Shown here one piece after another: positions 35,571-44,466 of a DNA stretch of 64,000 bases. Numbering within the stretch: the stretch's first letter is position 1; every line of letters begins with the position of its first letter. The translations under genes were made by a program, and so were the position numbers. Source of the stretch: Pararcticibacter amylolyticus (GTDB lineage: Bacteria > Bacteroidota > Bacteroidia > Sphingobacteriales > Sphingobacteriaceae); assembly GCF_003130405.1 (NCBI RefSeq), contig NZ_QEAS01000001.1, forward strand, positions 21,654 through 85,653. Direction: 5' to 3'. The notes under the pieces are model-generated. The model was not told where the DNA came from, made no database searches, and saw nothing but the letters and a program-made list of their open reading frames with translations.

Positions 35571-37376
35571 TTAAACAAACTTTTTAGCATTTATCTTACG
35601 CTCATTTTCTGTCAGGTAGATCTTGCGTAACCGCATGCTCTTAGGAGTAATTTCAATATACTCGTCATTCTGAATATATTCCATTGCTTCCTCAAGCGAA
35701 AATTTAATTGCGGGAGCAATCCTGACGTTGTCATCACTTCCGGAAGCACGCATGTTTGTTAACTGCTTGCCTTTTACGACATTTACTACCAGGTCATTAT
35801 CTCTGATATGCTCACCCATGATCTGGCCTTCATAAACATCTTCGCCCGGTTCCACGAAGAACCGGCCGCGGTCCTGCAGCTTATCAATAGAATAAGCAGT
35901 CGTCTGCCCCTTTTCCATTGACACCAATACTCCGCTCAGCCTTCCGGGGATATTACCCTTCCATGGCTCATAAGATTTAAAACGGTGCGCCATAACAGCT
36001 TCTCCCGCAGTTGCAGTAAGCACGTTATTTCTAAGTCCGATAATCCCCCTTGAAGGAATCTCAAATTCGAGATGCTGCAAGTCACCCTTAGGCTCCATCA
36101 CCAAAAGCTCACCTTTCTTTTGAGTCACAAGCTCAATTACCTTACCGGCAACCTCACCCGGAACATCTACGATCAGTGTCTCTACCGGCTCACATTTCAC
36201 TCCGTCAATTTCCTTAACGATTACCTGCGGCTGACCAACCTGCAGTTCATATCCTTCACGACGCATCGTTTCTATCAGAACCGACAGGTGAAGAATTCCT
36301 CTCCCATACACAAGATATGCATCAGGGGAATCAGTTTCAACCACTTTTAAAGCAAGGTTCTTCTCCATCTCCTTATGAAGACGGTCACGAAGGTGACGGG
36401 ATGTCACAAACTTACCTTCCTTGCCAAAAAACGGAGAGTTGTTGATAGTGAACAGCATATTCATCGTCGGCTCGTCGATGTGGATCACTTCAAGTTGTTC
36501 AGGGTTCTCAAAGTCAGCGATAGTATCACCAATCTCGAAGCCTTCGATACCAACAACAGCGCAGATATCACCTGATTTAACTTCCTGAACTTTGATCTTT
36601 CCAAGACCTTCAAATGTATACAGCTCTTTAATACGTGACTTCTGTATCTTGCCATCCCTTTTTACCAGGGATACCGGCATATTCTCCTTTATAAGTCCCC
36701 GTGCAACTCTTCCGATAGCGATACGGCCAACAAAGGACGAATAGTCAAGAGAAGTAATTTGCATCTGCAGAGTACCTTCATTCACAGGCGCTGCAGGAAT
36801 ATGCTCCAGTATAGCATCCAGCAAAGGAGTGATATCCTCAGTCTGCTTCTTCCAGTCTGTGCTCATCCAGCCCTGCTTGGAGGATCCGTAAATAACAGGA
36901 AACTCAAGCTGTTCCTCTGTCGCTTCAAGATTAAAGAAAAGTTCGAATACAGCCTCGTGAACTTCGTCAGGACGGCAATTCTCCTTGTCTACCTTATTTA
37001 TAACTACGATAGGCTTCAAACCTAACGCAAGTGCTTTCTGTGTAACAAAACGGGTTTGAGGCATTGCACCTTCAAATGCGTCCACCAGAAGTAACACACC
37101 GTCCGCCATTTTTAATACCCGCTCCACTTCTCCCCCAAAGTCCGCGTGCCCCGGAGTATCAATAATATTGATTTTTACTCCTTTGTAGTTTACCGACACA
37201 TTTTTAGATACGATCGTAATCCCACGCTCACGTTCGAGATCATTGTTATCCAATATCAGCTCACCGGTTTCCTGGTTGTCCCTGAATAGCTGGCATGTGT
37301 GTAAAATTTTGTCTACCAGAGTAGTTTTACCGTGGTCAACGTGTGCAATAATTGCAATATTCCTAATGTTCTGCAT
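35571..37376 (-). CDS. typA: Ribosome-associated GTPase TypA/BipA
   Basis: Translational GTPase involved in ribosome assembly and stress adaptation. G-motifs: AHVDHGKTT (G1, residues about 11-19), [12 protein letters not shown] (G3), NKVDKE (G4). An EF-G-like C-terminal half and the unique BipA tail follow. The ATG at 37376 gives the standard [17 protein letters not shown] start and 601 residues. The in-frame TTG at 37391 lies almost at the predicted transcript start and is rejected. It is transcribed alone. Confidence 0.95.
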   Translation of the reverse strand: MQNIRNIAIIAHVDHGKTTLVDKILHTCQLFRDNQETGELILDNNDLERERGITIVSKNVSVNYKGVKINIIDTPGHADFGGEVERVLKMADGVLLLVDAFEGAMPQTRFVTQKALALGLKPIVVINKVDKENCRPDEVHEAVFELFFNLEATEEQLEFPVIYGSSKQGWMSTDWKKQTEDITPLLDAILEHIPAAPVNEGTLQMQITSLDYSSFVGRIAIGRVARGLIKENMPVSLVKRDGKIQKSRIKELYTFEGLGKIKVQEVKSGDICAVVGIEGFEIGDTIADFENPEQLEVIHIDEPTMNMLFTINNSPFFGKEGKFVTSRHLRDRLHKEMEKNLALKVVETDSPDAYLVYGRGILHLSVLIETMRREGYELQVGQPQVIVKEIDGVKCEPVETLIVDVPGEVAGKVIELVTQKKGELLVMEPKGDLQHLEFEIPSRGIIGLRNNVLTATAGEAVMAHRFKSYEPWKGNIPGRLSGVLVSMEKGQTTAYSIDKLQDRGRFFVEPGEDVYEGQIMGEHIRDNDLVVNVVKGKQLTNMRASGSDDNVRIAPAIKFSLEEAMEYIQNDEYIEITPKSMRLRKIYLTENERKINAKKFV

Positions 37377-37401
37377 GAAAAATGCTCTCAAAAAATTTCG
37401 G

Positions 37402-37409
37402 CAAAGATA
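37402..37409 (-). promoter_or_regulatory. -7 promoter box of typA
   Basis: Minus-strand TATCTTTG, an exact TAnnTTTG match, predicting a leader of about 22 bases to ATG 37376. Confidence 0.5.
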
Positions 37410-37481
37410 CGGTTTTAAATTCGTATTTCAGTGCTTTTGCAAAGCTTAAAAACAAATGACAATCAGGCATTAAGATTATTT

Positions 37482-37489
37482 TACCTTTG
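37482..37489 (+). promoter_or_regulatory. -7 promoter box of the FeoB-associated small protein gene
   Basis: TACCTTTG, an exact TAnnTTTG match, ends four bases before ATG 37494. The predicted transcript start coincides with the start codon. Confidence 0.5.
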
Positions 37490-37493
37490 TGTT

Positions 37494-37664
37494 ATGGGAG
37501 CTCAGGAAATTATCGTTACCGGGTTATTTATCATAGCGCTCGGATATATTATCAGAATCATCTACAGAAACCTCAATTCCAAAAAAGGTTGCGCATCCGG
37601 ATGTGGCAAATGCGGCGTCGATTTCTCCGGTATACAGCCATCCCGCCCGGTAAAAGAAAAGTAG
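37494..37664 (+). CDS. FeoB-associated Cys-rich membrane protein
   Basis: A 56-residue protein with one N-terminal helix (about residues 5-22), a basic stop-transfer segment RIIYRNLNSKK, and the cysteine motif C-x3-C-x2-C (GCASGCGKCG). This is the architecture of small FeoB-associated proteins found near ferrous iron transporters; no feoB is visible here. The start is ATG 37494, fixed by the -7 box directly before it. A longer frame from 37431 would include that promoter. A metal-related role is inferred. Confidence 0.72.
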   Translation: MGAQEIIVTGLFIIALGYIIRIIYRNLNSKKGCASGCGKCGVDFSGIQPSRPVKEK

Positions 37665-37666
37665 AA

Positions 37667-37698
37667 GCCTGATCGGTTCCTTTACTTTTCTATCAGGC
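37667..37698 (-). terminator. Weak terminator candidate of ispF
   Basis: A 7-bp inverted repeat (GCCTGAT/ATCAGGC) with an 18-base loop spans the ispF stop codon. A T-rich stretch follows on the minus strand. The long loop makes it uncertain. Confidence 0.3.
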
Positions 37699-38158
37699 AC
37701 ACCGCATGAGCAACTACACCCTCTTCCCTGCCTATAAAGCCCATTTGTTCATTGGTTGTCGCCTTTATAGACACATCCTCTTCTGAAATACCAATAGCTT
37801 CTGCAATATTCTTTTTCATTTGAGATACATGAGGATTGATCTTAGGGGCTTCCAGGCAGATCATCGCATCGATATTACCTGTACGCCAGCCCTTTTCAGC
37901 AAGAAGCCTGACACACTCTTTCAGCAATACAATACTGCTGATCCCTTTCCACCGCTCATCTTTGTTGGAGAAATGATAACCAATATCACGCAGATTAGCT
38001 GCACCCAAAAGGGCGTCGCAAATAGCGTGCAGCAGCACATCTGCATCCGAATGCCCATAAGCTCCTGAATGATGATCAAGGGTTACTCCTCCTAATACAA
38101 AAGGATGTCCCTCCTTTAGCTGATGAACATCAAATCCAAATCCTACTCTAATCTTCAT
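37682..38158 (-). CDS. ispF: 2-C-methyl-D-erythritol 2,4-cyclodiphosphate synthase
   Basis: Isoprenoid precursor (MEP pathway) enzyme that releases CMP and forms the cyclodiphosphate. The zinc ligands are in GFDVHQL (D9, H11) and the DHHSGAYGHSDADVLLHAICDALLGA region. ATTNEQMGFIGREEG near the C-terminus is the other signature. Length 158 aa is typical. It overlaps the end of porV by four bases (ATGA), so a housekeeping enzyme is translationally coupled to a secretion gene. Confidence 0.95.
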   Translation of the reverse strand: MKIRVGFGFDVHQLKEGHPFVLGGVTLDHHSGAYGHSDADVLLHAICDALLGAANLRDIGYHFSNKDERWKGISSIVLLKECVRLLAEKGWRTGNIDAMICLEAPKINPHVSQMKKNIAEAIGISEEDVSIKATTNEQMGFIGREEGVVAHAVCLIEK

Positions 38159-39303
38159 TTTATATTATATGTAAAAGTAAAACGCAGGGTGTTTGCCAGA
38201 GGGCTCCGCTGCTGACTCGCGATGAGGTATGAAAAATCAAGGTTAAAACGCCTGTAACGAACTCCTCCGCCCAGGGTCAGGTACCGCCTGTCACCTTTAT
38301 CCGGGTTTTCATAAAAATATCCGGTCCTTAAGGCAAATTGCTTATCATAAATATATTCCATGCCAACTGACCACGCGATTTCCTTCAGTTCTTCTGAAAA
38401 CCCGCCGGGAGCATCGGCAAAAGAGCCGAATATCGCGGCAGGCACCGACTTGTCAGGATCGCTTCCCTGTATAATGTTCCCATCAGGATCTCTCACCGGC
38501 GGAGACGGGACAAGCAGCTTATTCAGGTCCAGGGCAAATGTAAATTCACCTGGTCCGTCAAAAAGGGTCGCTGCAGTCCCCAGTCTTAAATTGGTTGGCA
38601 GAAAAAGTTTCTCACCATTGCCTGAGTATCCTATTTTATTCCCGATATTGGTAATGCTCGCACCAAAAGCAATGCGGCCATCCCTCCCCCAAAAATTTGC
38701 CGGCTGATGATAGTACGCTGAAACATCTGCGGCGAGCGCGGTCCCCGCATCTGTGCGCTGCCCCTGAAGAAGGACACCGTTAGAAAGATTGGAGTAAACG
38801 AACCGGATGTTCGATCCCAGCGAAAACCTCTCACCAAACTTTCTGGCAAAAGAGCCGTCAATCGCGAATTCATTGGGCGTAAAGGTTCCCGGAACATCAT
38901 CAGGCCCCTCTCTCAGCTCAATATCCCCCGCAGTAAAATAGCGAAATGATAAGCCTGCCGTATTCCGGTTATCAATCCTGTAATGTGCACTCATATAAGC
39001 CAGATACATATCCGATGCCAGGTTATGCAGCCATGGGCTATATGACAAAGCAACAGAACAGCTGTCGGGTGTAAAAGCTAACTTGGCTGGATTCCAGTGC
39101 GCAGAATTCACATCGGGCGAGGTCGCTGCACCCACCTCACCCATTGCCCCCGACCTGGCATCTGGCGCAATGAGAAGGAAATCTGCTCCGGTGTCAATGC
39201 GTTTCGTTGTAGTGACAGACTGGGCCTGAATGCTTAAAGAAAAAAGCACACAGGCAATCCCTGATATGCATCGTTCCATTACCTGAACTTTAACAAACGA
39301 CAT
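38155..39303 (-). CDS. porV: Type IX secretion outer-membrane protein PorV
   Basis: Outer-membrane barrel that receives type IX secretion cargo and delivers it to the PorU sortase. A signal peptide ends near IQAQ (residue 28). The signature TGADFLLIAPDARSGAMGEV and DVNSAHWNPAKLAF follows, then a 14-strand-type barrel. Length 382 aa fits PorV/LptO. ATG 39303 is used; ATG 39279 is possible, since the predicted transcript start is almost at 39303. It is divergent from gldJ. The usual neighbour porU is not between them or elsewhere in the window. Confidence 0.88.
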   Translation of the reverse strand: MSFVKVQVMERCISGIACVLFSLSIQAQSVTTTKRIDTGADFLLIAPDARSGAMGEVGAATSPDVNSAHWNPAKLAFTPDSCSVALSYSPWLHNLASDMYLAYMSAHYRIDNRNTAGLSFRYFTAGDIELREGPDDVPGTFTPNEFAIDGSFARKFGERFSLGSNIRFVYSNLSNGVLLQGQRTDAGTALAADVSAYYHQPANFWGRDGRIAFGASITNIGNKIGYSGNGEKLFLPTNLRLGTAATLFDGPGEFTFALDLNKLLVPSPPVRDPDGNIIQGSDPDKSVPAAIFGSFADAPGGFSEELKEIAWSVGMEYIYDKQFALRTGYFYENPDKGDRRYLTLGGGVRYRRFNLDFSYLIASQQRSPLANTLRFTFTYNIK

Positions 39304-39307
39304 GCAT

Positions 39308-39339
39308 TAAAAGTATAAATTTTTTACGGAGGAAAACAA
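39308..39339 (-). promoter_or_regulatory. Promoter of porV-ispF
   Basis: Minus-strand TTG (39339-39337), 21 bases, then TACTTTTA (39315-39308), one mismatch in the -7 box. The transcript start is predicted at about 39304. Confidence 0.4.
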
Positions 39340-39473
39340 TTTTTTAAAAAGCGCCGTATGAATGATACAGGCAAACTTACTATTAAACAATATGTTATTA
39401 GTGGAAATTTTAAATACGTGTAACCCACAGAATTAATTAACGTATAAACAGGCAGAACACAGTTAATTTGATT

Positions 39474-39505
39474 TTTGTCACGCTGATGATTAATCACTAT
39501 TTTAG
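39474..39505 (+). promoter_or_regulatory. Promoter of gldJ
   Basis: TTTG (39474-39477), a 20-base spacer, then TATTTTAG (39498-39505), one mismatch from TAnnTTTG. It predicts a leader of about 20 bases. The divergent interval 39304-39529 contains only this and the porV promoter. Confidence 0.45.
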
Positions 39506-39529
39506 CATTTTTAGCTCTCAAAAAAATAA

Positions 39530-41131
39530 ATGAAAAGATTATCTATACTTTTTACCGCTGGGATGTGTGCATTGGGATTGCTGGGGACGTCCTGTAAAAG
39601 CAAAAGTAGCGGAGTTTCTTCCAAAACAGGTTGGTCCTACAACGATAAAAATAACGGGGGATTTTCGGTTGCGAGAAAAATAAAACCAGGTCCGGGACCC
39701 GGTCTTATCGCAATTGAGGGCGGAACATTTGTTATGGGAGGCAGTCTGAGTCAGGATCTCGCCTATGAATATGACAACCTGAGAAGACGAGTTACAGTCG
39801 CCTCATTTTATATGGACGAAACAGAGGTTTCCAATGTCGACTGGCGCGAATACCTCTATTGGATACAGAGAAATTTCCCCGGAGACCGGGAATATTATTA
39901 CAATGCCATGCCGGATACACTCGTTTGGCGCCGCCCGCTCTCCTATAATGAGCCGTATGTAGAAAACTATCTCCGTCACCCCGCCTATCAGGACTATCCT
40001 GTAGTGGGAATCAGCTGGGAGCAGGCACGTGAGTATGCAGAGTGGCGTACAGACCGTGTTAACGAGCAGATCCTGCGGGAAAGAGGCATCCTTCTTGATT
40101 ATAAAACGCTTGCTGCTAATACAAGAGGCGGAGCAGGTGCAACAGGAGGTGGTGCCGCCACCAAAGATCCTTTCAACACAGACATTTATCTGAACGGTCA
40201 GTATCAGGGTCAGGGCATTGACGGCAAAAGAATGCCAAAGAATTTGAATCCTTCAGCAAACGCTGCCGGAGCAACTGGCGGTACGGTACCGAGAAGGCCC
40301 GTAACCCGGGAAGATGGTGTACTAAAAGAACACTACCGCTTACCCACAGAGGCAGAATGGGAATATGCTGCGCTCGCCCTGGCCGGAAACACTCAATATG
40401 AAAATATAGAAGATGGAAAGATCTATCCATGGAATGGCCTTGGAGTCCGCTCCGCTAAGAAGAAAACTCAAGGGATGATCATGGCCAACTTTAAACGTGG
40501 AGAGGGTGACAACATGGGTACAGGAGGATATCTGAACGATAAAGCAGACATCACAGCTCCGGTAAGAGCCTACCTTCCTAACGACTTTGGCTTATACAAT
40601 ATGGCAGGGAATGTGAATGAGTGGGTGGAAGACACATACAGAAAAATGTCATTCGAAGATTTTGAAGACTTCAATCCTTTCCGTGGTAATCAATACGTGA
40701 ACAAGAGACTGGAAGACAAGAGCAAATGGACTTACGCTAAAGACAAATACGGCAGGCCGATAAAAGATGCTGCCCCTTCGCTTAGAAAACAAACCTGGGC
40801 TGAGTTGAATGGAACTGCTGACAGTACAGCAACTTCAAATAGTAAACCATTCAATCCCGATATGAGAGGATTCCAGGATACAGTTAATCATGAACTGTAT
40901 GGCACGGTAACACTGGTGAACGACAGGTCAAAGGTATTCAAAGGAGGATCATGGAATGACCGCGCTTATTGGCTGAACCCTGCAACAAGAAGGTTTATGC
41001 AGCAGGATGAAACAAGTGCCGAAGTCGGCTTCAGATGTGCAATGAACATGACGGGATCTACAGAGATCTACACTAAAAACAAACCTCATTTCAAACAACC
41101 GAAGTCAAGGGCTTCCAGCAGAGCTAAATAA
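39530..41131 (+). CDS. gldJ: Gliding/type IX secretion lipoprotein GldJ
   Basis: Outer-membrane-associated lipoprotein needed for type IX secretion and, in gliding species, motility. The lipobox LGTSC gives lipidated Cys22. GVSSKTGWSYNDKNNGGF (about 30-47) is specific to GldJ. The rest is a formylglycine-generating-enzyme-like (SUMF1) domain: GGTFVMGG, YPVVGISWEQAREYAEWR, RLPTEAEWEYA, NMAGNVNEWVED and KGGSWNDRAYW. An inserted Gly/Ala-rich segment is at about residues 195-215. Length 533 aa is normal. GldK is similar but lacks the N-terminal SKTGW motif. Confidence 0.9.
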   Translation: MKRLSILFTAGMCALGLLGTSCKSKSSGVSSKTGWSYNDKNNGGFSVARKIKPGPGPGLIAIEGGTFVMGGSLSQDLAYEYDNLRRRVTVASFYMDETEVSNVDWREYLYWIQRNFPGDREYYYNAMPDTLVWRRPLSYNEPYVENYLRHPAYQDYPVVGISWEQAREYAEWRTDRVNEQILRERGILLDYKTLAANTRGGAGATGGGAATKDPFNTDIYLNGQYQGQGIDGKRMPKNLNPSANAAGATGGTVPRRPVTREDGVLKEHYRLPTEAEWEYAALALAGNTQYENIEDGKIYPWNGLGVRSAKKKTQGMIMANFKRGEGDNMGTGGYLNDKADITAPVRAYLPNDFGLYNMAGNVNEWVEDTYRKMSFEDFEDFNPFRGNQYVNKRLEDKSKWTYAKDKYGRPIKDAAPSLRKQTWAELNGTADSTATSNSKPFNPDMRGFQDTVNHELYGTVTLVNDRSKVFKGGSWNDRAYWLNPATRRFMQQDETSAEVGFRCAMNMTGSTEIYTKNKPHFKQPKSRASSRAK

Positions 41132-41157
41132 GATTTCTTAATGATATATAATATTAG

Positions 41158-41179
41158 AAAGGGCTTCGGCCCTTTTTTT
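41158..41179 (+). terminator. Terminator of gldJ
   Basis: The hairpin AAAGGGC-TTCG-GCCCTTT closes on a stable C(UUCG)G tetraloop and is followed by further T. The opposite strand has only a short T-run. Confidence 0.85.
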
Positions 41180-41843
41180 ATTGGGTAAGGGCGTACTGAA
41201 CAAGATTAGCGCCCATCTTTAAAGCCTTTTGCCGGGTAGCTTCAGAGTCGCCTGCATAAGTTCCATAATCCTCCCACCCATTTCCCAAATCGCATTCATA
41301 AGTGTAAAAACAAACAAGCCGTCCTTTATAAACCAACGCGAATCCCTGGGGACGCTTCGCATCATGTTCATGTATCTTTGGAAGACCTGCAGGAAACTGA
41401 AACTTCTGCTTGTATACAAGGTGCTGCGGACTCAGTTCGGTAAAACTCAGCTCAGGAAGTACCTTCTTCATCTGGGGACGGATGAATTTATCGAGACCGT
41501 AATTATCATCAATATGGAGAAATCCCCCACCGGTTAAATACTTCCTGAGGTTTGCCGCCTCCTGGTCTGTAAAAACCACATTACCGTGTCCGGTCATATA
41601 AACAAAAGGATAGTTGAATAACCCCGGGCTACCCGCCTCAACAACCGCTTCTTCCGTATCAAAATTAGTTCCGATGTTCTTATTACAGAAAGCAACCAGG
41701 TTGGTCAACGCAGTACGATTAGCATACCAATCACCTCCACCGTTATACTTCAGGCGCGCCAGTTTATAGGAAGGCATTGTAAACCCTGCCGGCAGCATGG
41801 CGCCCGCAGCAAGAAGCACGCCCATGAATTCACGTCTCTTCAT
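41178..41843 (-). CDS. DUF4159 family exported protein
   Basis: A 221-residue protein with an N-terminal signal beginning MKRREFMGVLLAAGAM; the twin arginine followed by EFM resembles a Tat signal. The DUF4159 body includes YNGGGDWYANRTAL, PFVYMTGHGNVVFTDQEAANL and GGFLHIDDNYG, a glutamine-amidotransferase-like fold in other members. Function unknown. It is the last gene of a long minus-strand run, two bases after rsmE. Confidence 0.8.
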   Translation of the reverse strand: MKRREFMGVLLAAGAMLPAGFTMPSYKLARLKYNGGGDWYANRTALTNLVAFCNKNIGTNFDTEEAVVEAGSPGLFNYPFVYMTGHGNVVFTDQEAANLRKYLTGGGFLHIDDNYGLDKFIRPQMKKVLPELSFTELSPQHLVYKQKFQFPAGLPKIHEHDAKRPQGFALVYKGRLVCFYTYECDLGNGWEDYGTYAGDSEATRQKALKMGANLVQYALTQ

Positions 41844-41845
41844 CT

Positions 41846-42547
41846 CTACCTGTTTAAGAAATTGACCTCAAAACAAGCTTCAAGGCCGGCAGTCTCTGTA
41901 CGTAGCCTGGATGTCCCTAAAGATATCGGAACAAAACCTTCTTTCAACGCACTTTCCAGCTCAGCCGGACTGAAATCTCCCTCCGGTCCTATTAAAATAA
42001 TATAAGATGATTTAAGTTTTAAGCGTGTATTCAAAGGAGACTTCTCTCCTTCCATACAATGAGCAATAAACTTCTGCTCCTGCGAATGGAGATGAATAAA
42101 GTCTCTGAACCGAACAGGCTCGTGAAGCACAGGATGATAAGCCTTAATCGACTGCTTTACAGCGGATGTAATAATTTTGCTCAGCCGGCCGGTTTTAACT
42201 TCGCGTCTTTCCGACCTGTCACAGATCAGGGGAGTAACCTCGTCTATACCTATTTCGGTCGCCTTCTCAAGGAACCACTCGAAGCGCTCAATATTTTTGG
42301 TTGGAGCGATGGCTACATGAAGATAATGCTCTCTCTTCCCATAGTCAGGAAGGTGCTCTTCAATTTCCAGAATCGTTCTCCGGGCATCCGGACTAACGAT
42401 CCTGGCTTTATAAAAGCCCCCTCTCCCGTCTATAAGATGAATAATATCATCAGTACCCAAACGCAAAACCTTAACACAATGCCTGCTCTCTTCCTCACTT
42501 AATTCGTATTGGCTGCCGGATATGTCAGGGGTATAGAAAAGATGCAT
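41846..42547 (-). CDS. rsmE: 16S rRNA (uracil(1498)-N(3))-methyltransferase
   Basis: SPOUT-class methyltransferase modifying U1498 of 16S rRNA. The C-terminal knot shows LIGPEGDFSPAELESAL and SLGTSRLRTETAGLEA. The N-terminal PUA-like part contains SRHCVKVLRLGTDD. Length 233 aa is normal. It lies tightly between the CorC/HlyC-type gene and the DUF4159 gene; no functional relation is apparent. Confidence 0.93.
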   Translation of the reverse strand: MHLFYTPDISGSQYELSEEESRHCVKVLRLGTDDIIHLIDGRGGFYKARIVSPDARRTILEIEEHLPDYGKREHYLHVAIAPTKNIERFEWFLEKATEIGIDEVTPLICDRSERREVKTGRLSKIITSAVKQSIKAYHPVLHEPVRFRDFIHLHSQEQKFIAHCMEGEKSPLNTRLKLKSSYIILIGPEGDFSPAELESALKEGFVPISLGTSRLRTETAGLEACFEVNFLNR

Positions 42548-42558
42548 ACTGAATACTT

Positions 42559-43884
42559 TTAACGTGTATCGATAGTATCTTCGTGATTGATGACAAGGTC
42601 TAACTTAACAGACTCAATATTTTGTTCCGTTTTCTTCAGAATAGTTATAACGTAACCATAAAACTCCTTCCGTTCACCAACCTCCGGAATCTTTCCGAAA
42701 AGATCGCCCACAAGCCCGCCGACAGTATCATAATCCTCATCTTCTGGAAGATCATGTGGTAAATACTCGTTCACATCGTATATCGGGGCAGAAGCATTCA
42801 CAATAAATTCATGATCCGACACCTTTTCTACTATCGGCTTTTCCTCATCGAATTCATCCTGAATCTCCCCAACCAGCTCCTCAACAATATCTTCCAGCGT
42901 AACCATACCGGCAGTACCGCCAAATTCATCAAGAACAATTGCGATTTGAATCCGGCGTTGCTGAAACTCCTTCATCAGATCGTTAATTTTCTTGGTCTCA
43001 GGAATGAAATAAGGCTTACGGATAATATCCTCCAGCACCATTTCTTTTTTTCCGGCAAGTATGGGCAGGATATCTTTTGCATGAATTACCCCCACAATCT
43101 TGTCGATGGTTTCGTCATACACAGGTATCCGGGAATACCCTTCCTTCAGAATAGTATCAAGCACTTCCTGCTCTGGCGTACTCTTCTCAATGCCCGATAT
43201 CTTGGTTCTCGGAACCATGATATTCTTAACGATCCTTTCATTAAAATCGAAAACATTTTTAATCAGCTCGTGCTCATTGATGTCGAGTACACCGCTTTCC
43301 TTCCCTTGCTCCAGAAGATATTGCAGCTCCTCCGAAGTATGCGCAGCCTCGTGGCCGTTTACCGTACTGATCCCGATCATTTTCAGGATAAGGTTGGCAA
43401 AACCATTTAAAAGCCAGATGAAGGGGCGGAATACTATATAAAAGAAATGAAGAGGCAGAGATACCCCCATGGTGACACCAATAGGACGCTGGATAGCGAT
43501 AGACTTTGGTGCAAGTTCGCCAAAAACAATATGTAAAACGGTGATGATAACAAAAGCAATAATAGGTGCAGCTGTCTTTGTAAAAGAAGCCACAAATAAA
43601 GGCCCTGCACCAAATGCATACAGCAGATTACTCAGGAGATGCTCCATTACTTCCTCTCCTACCCATCCGAGACCAAGAGAAGCAAGCGTCACCCCCAACT
43701 GAGTAGCCGCAAGATAGGCATCCAGATGCTGGGTGATATGCTTTGCAGTTTTCCCCATCCGGCTGCCCGACTTTGCCTGAATCTCTATCTGAGATGCCCG
43801 CACTTTTACAATCGCAAATTCGGCGGCAACAAAGAAACCGTTAAGTAAAACCAGGAAGAAAGTAAGAAATATCTGGAAGCCCAT
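42559..43884 (-). CDS. CNNM/CBS-domain transporter (HlyC/CorC family)
   Basis: Inner-membrane protein of 441 residues. An N-terminal CNNM (DUF21) domain with about four helices spans residues 1-190. Two CBS domains follow (about 205-330, containing MVPRTKISGIEKSTPEQE and VLDEFGGTAGMVTLEDIVEELVGEI), then a CorC_HlyC C-terminal domain with FGKIPEVGE. Proteins of this kind are linked to Mg2+/Co2+ efflux; 'hemolysin' is a historical name. Transport substrate not shown here. Confidence 0.88.
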   Translation of the reverse strand: MGFQIFLTFFLVLLNGFFVAAEFAIVKVRASQIEIQAKSGSRMGKTAKHITQHLDAYLAATQLGVTLASLGLGWVGEEVMEHLLSNLLYAFGAGPLFVASFTKTAAPIIAFVIITVLHIVFGELAPKSIAIQRPIGVTMGVSLPLHFFYIVFRPFIWLLNGFANLILKMIGISTVNGHEAAHTSEELQYLLEQGKESGVLDINEHELIKNVFDFNERIVKNIMVPRTKISGIEKSTPEQEVLDTILKEGYSRIPVYDETIDKIVGVIHAKDILPILAGKKEMVLEDIIRKPYFIPETKKINDLMKEFQQRRIQIAIVLDEFGGTAGMVTLEDIVEELVGEIQDEFDEEKPIVEKVSDHEFIVNASAPIYDVNEYLPHDLPEDEDYDTVGGLVGDLFGKIPEVGERKEFYGYVITILKKTEQNIESVKLDLVINHEDTIDTR

Positions 43885-43889
43885 CTATC

Positions 43890-44441
43890 TTATAACTTTG
43901 GTGCAATCGTGGTGTTATACAACTCTATGCTATCTTTGATCACTTTATAAGCTTCATCCCTTCCCATAAGTTGCTCAACTGTCACATTCTTATGTTCCAG
44001 GGCTTTATAATCCTGGAAAAAACGCACAATTTCCTTCATTGTATGAGGAGGAAGGCTCTCAAGATCATCAATATAATTAACCGACATATCATTCTTTGCT
44101 ACCGCAATGATCTTATCATCCTGCTCTCCGTTATCCACCATATGCATGACACCGATTACCTTCGCTTCAATGATAGACATCGGAAACACGTCCACAGAAC
44201 ACAACACAAGAATATCGAGGGGGTCTTCGTCATCACAGTAAGTCTGGGGGATAAAGCCGTAATTTGCAGGATACATCACCGACGAAAACAAGATCCGGTC
44301 AAGCCTCAGCAACCCGGAATCTTTATCAATTTCATACTTACCTTTAGAGCCTTTCGGAATTTCGATGATAGCGTTAACAAAAACAGGTAATTGATTGCCT
44401 GGAGACACTCGGTGCCAGGCATTGTCTTTACTCATAGTCAT
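43890..44441 (-). CDS. ppa: Inorganic pyrophosphatase (family I)
   Basis: Soluble Mg-dependent enzyme hydrolysing pyrophosphate. The signature DEDPLDILVL (residues about 70-79) holds the metal-binding aspartates. Also visible are EIPKGSKGKYEIDKDSGLLRLDR and YPANYGFIPQT. Length 183 aa is typical of bacterial family I. It follows dedA in the same direction by 25 bases. Confidence 0.95.
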   Translation of the reverse strand: MTMSKDNAWHRVSPGNQLPVFVNAIIEIPKGSKGKYEIDKDSGLLRLDRILFSSVMYPANYGFIPQTYCDDEDPLDILVLCSVDVFPMSIIEAKVIGVMHMVDNGEQDDKIIAVAKNDMSVNYIDDLESLPPHTMKEIVRFFQDYKALEHKNVTVEQLMGRDEAYKVIKDSIELYNTTIAPKL

Positions 44442-44466
44442 TTATATTTTCGTTCAACTTCTTATT

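Noticed and set aside
35566..35579. Palindrome TTTGTTTAAACAAA at the typA stop
   Set aside because: Mostly explained by the codons for the typA C-terminus and stop; no second copy noticed.
37431..37493. Longer N-terminus for the FeoB-associated protein
   Set aside because: The extension contains the -7 box and has no conserved residues.
39324..39521. Minus-strand frame of 65 codons between porV and gldJ
   Set aside because: It covers both predicted promoters of the divergent genes and shows no family signature.
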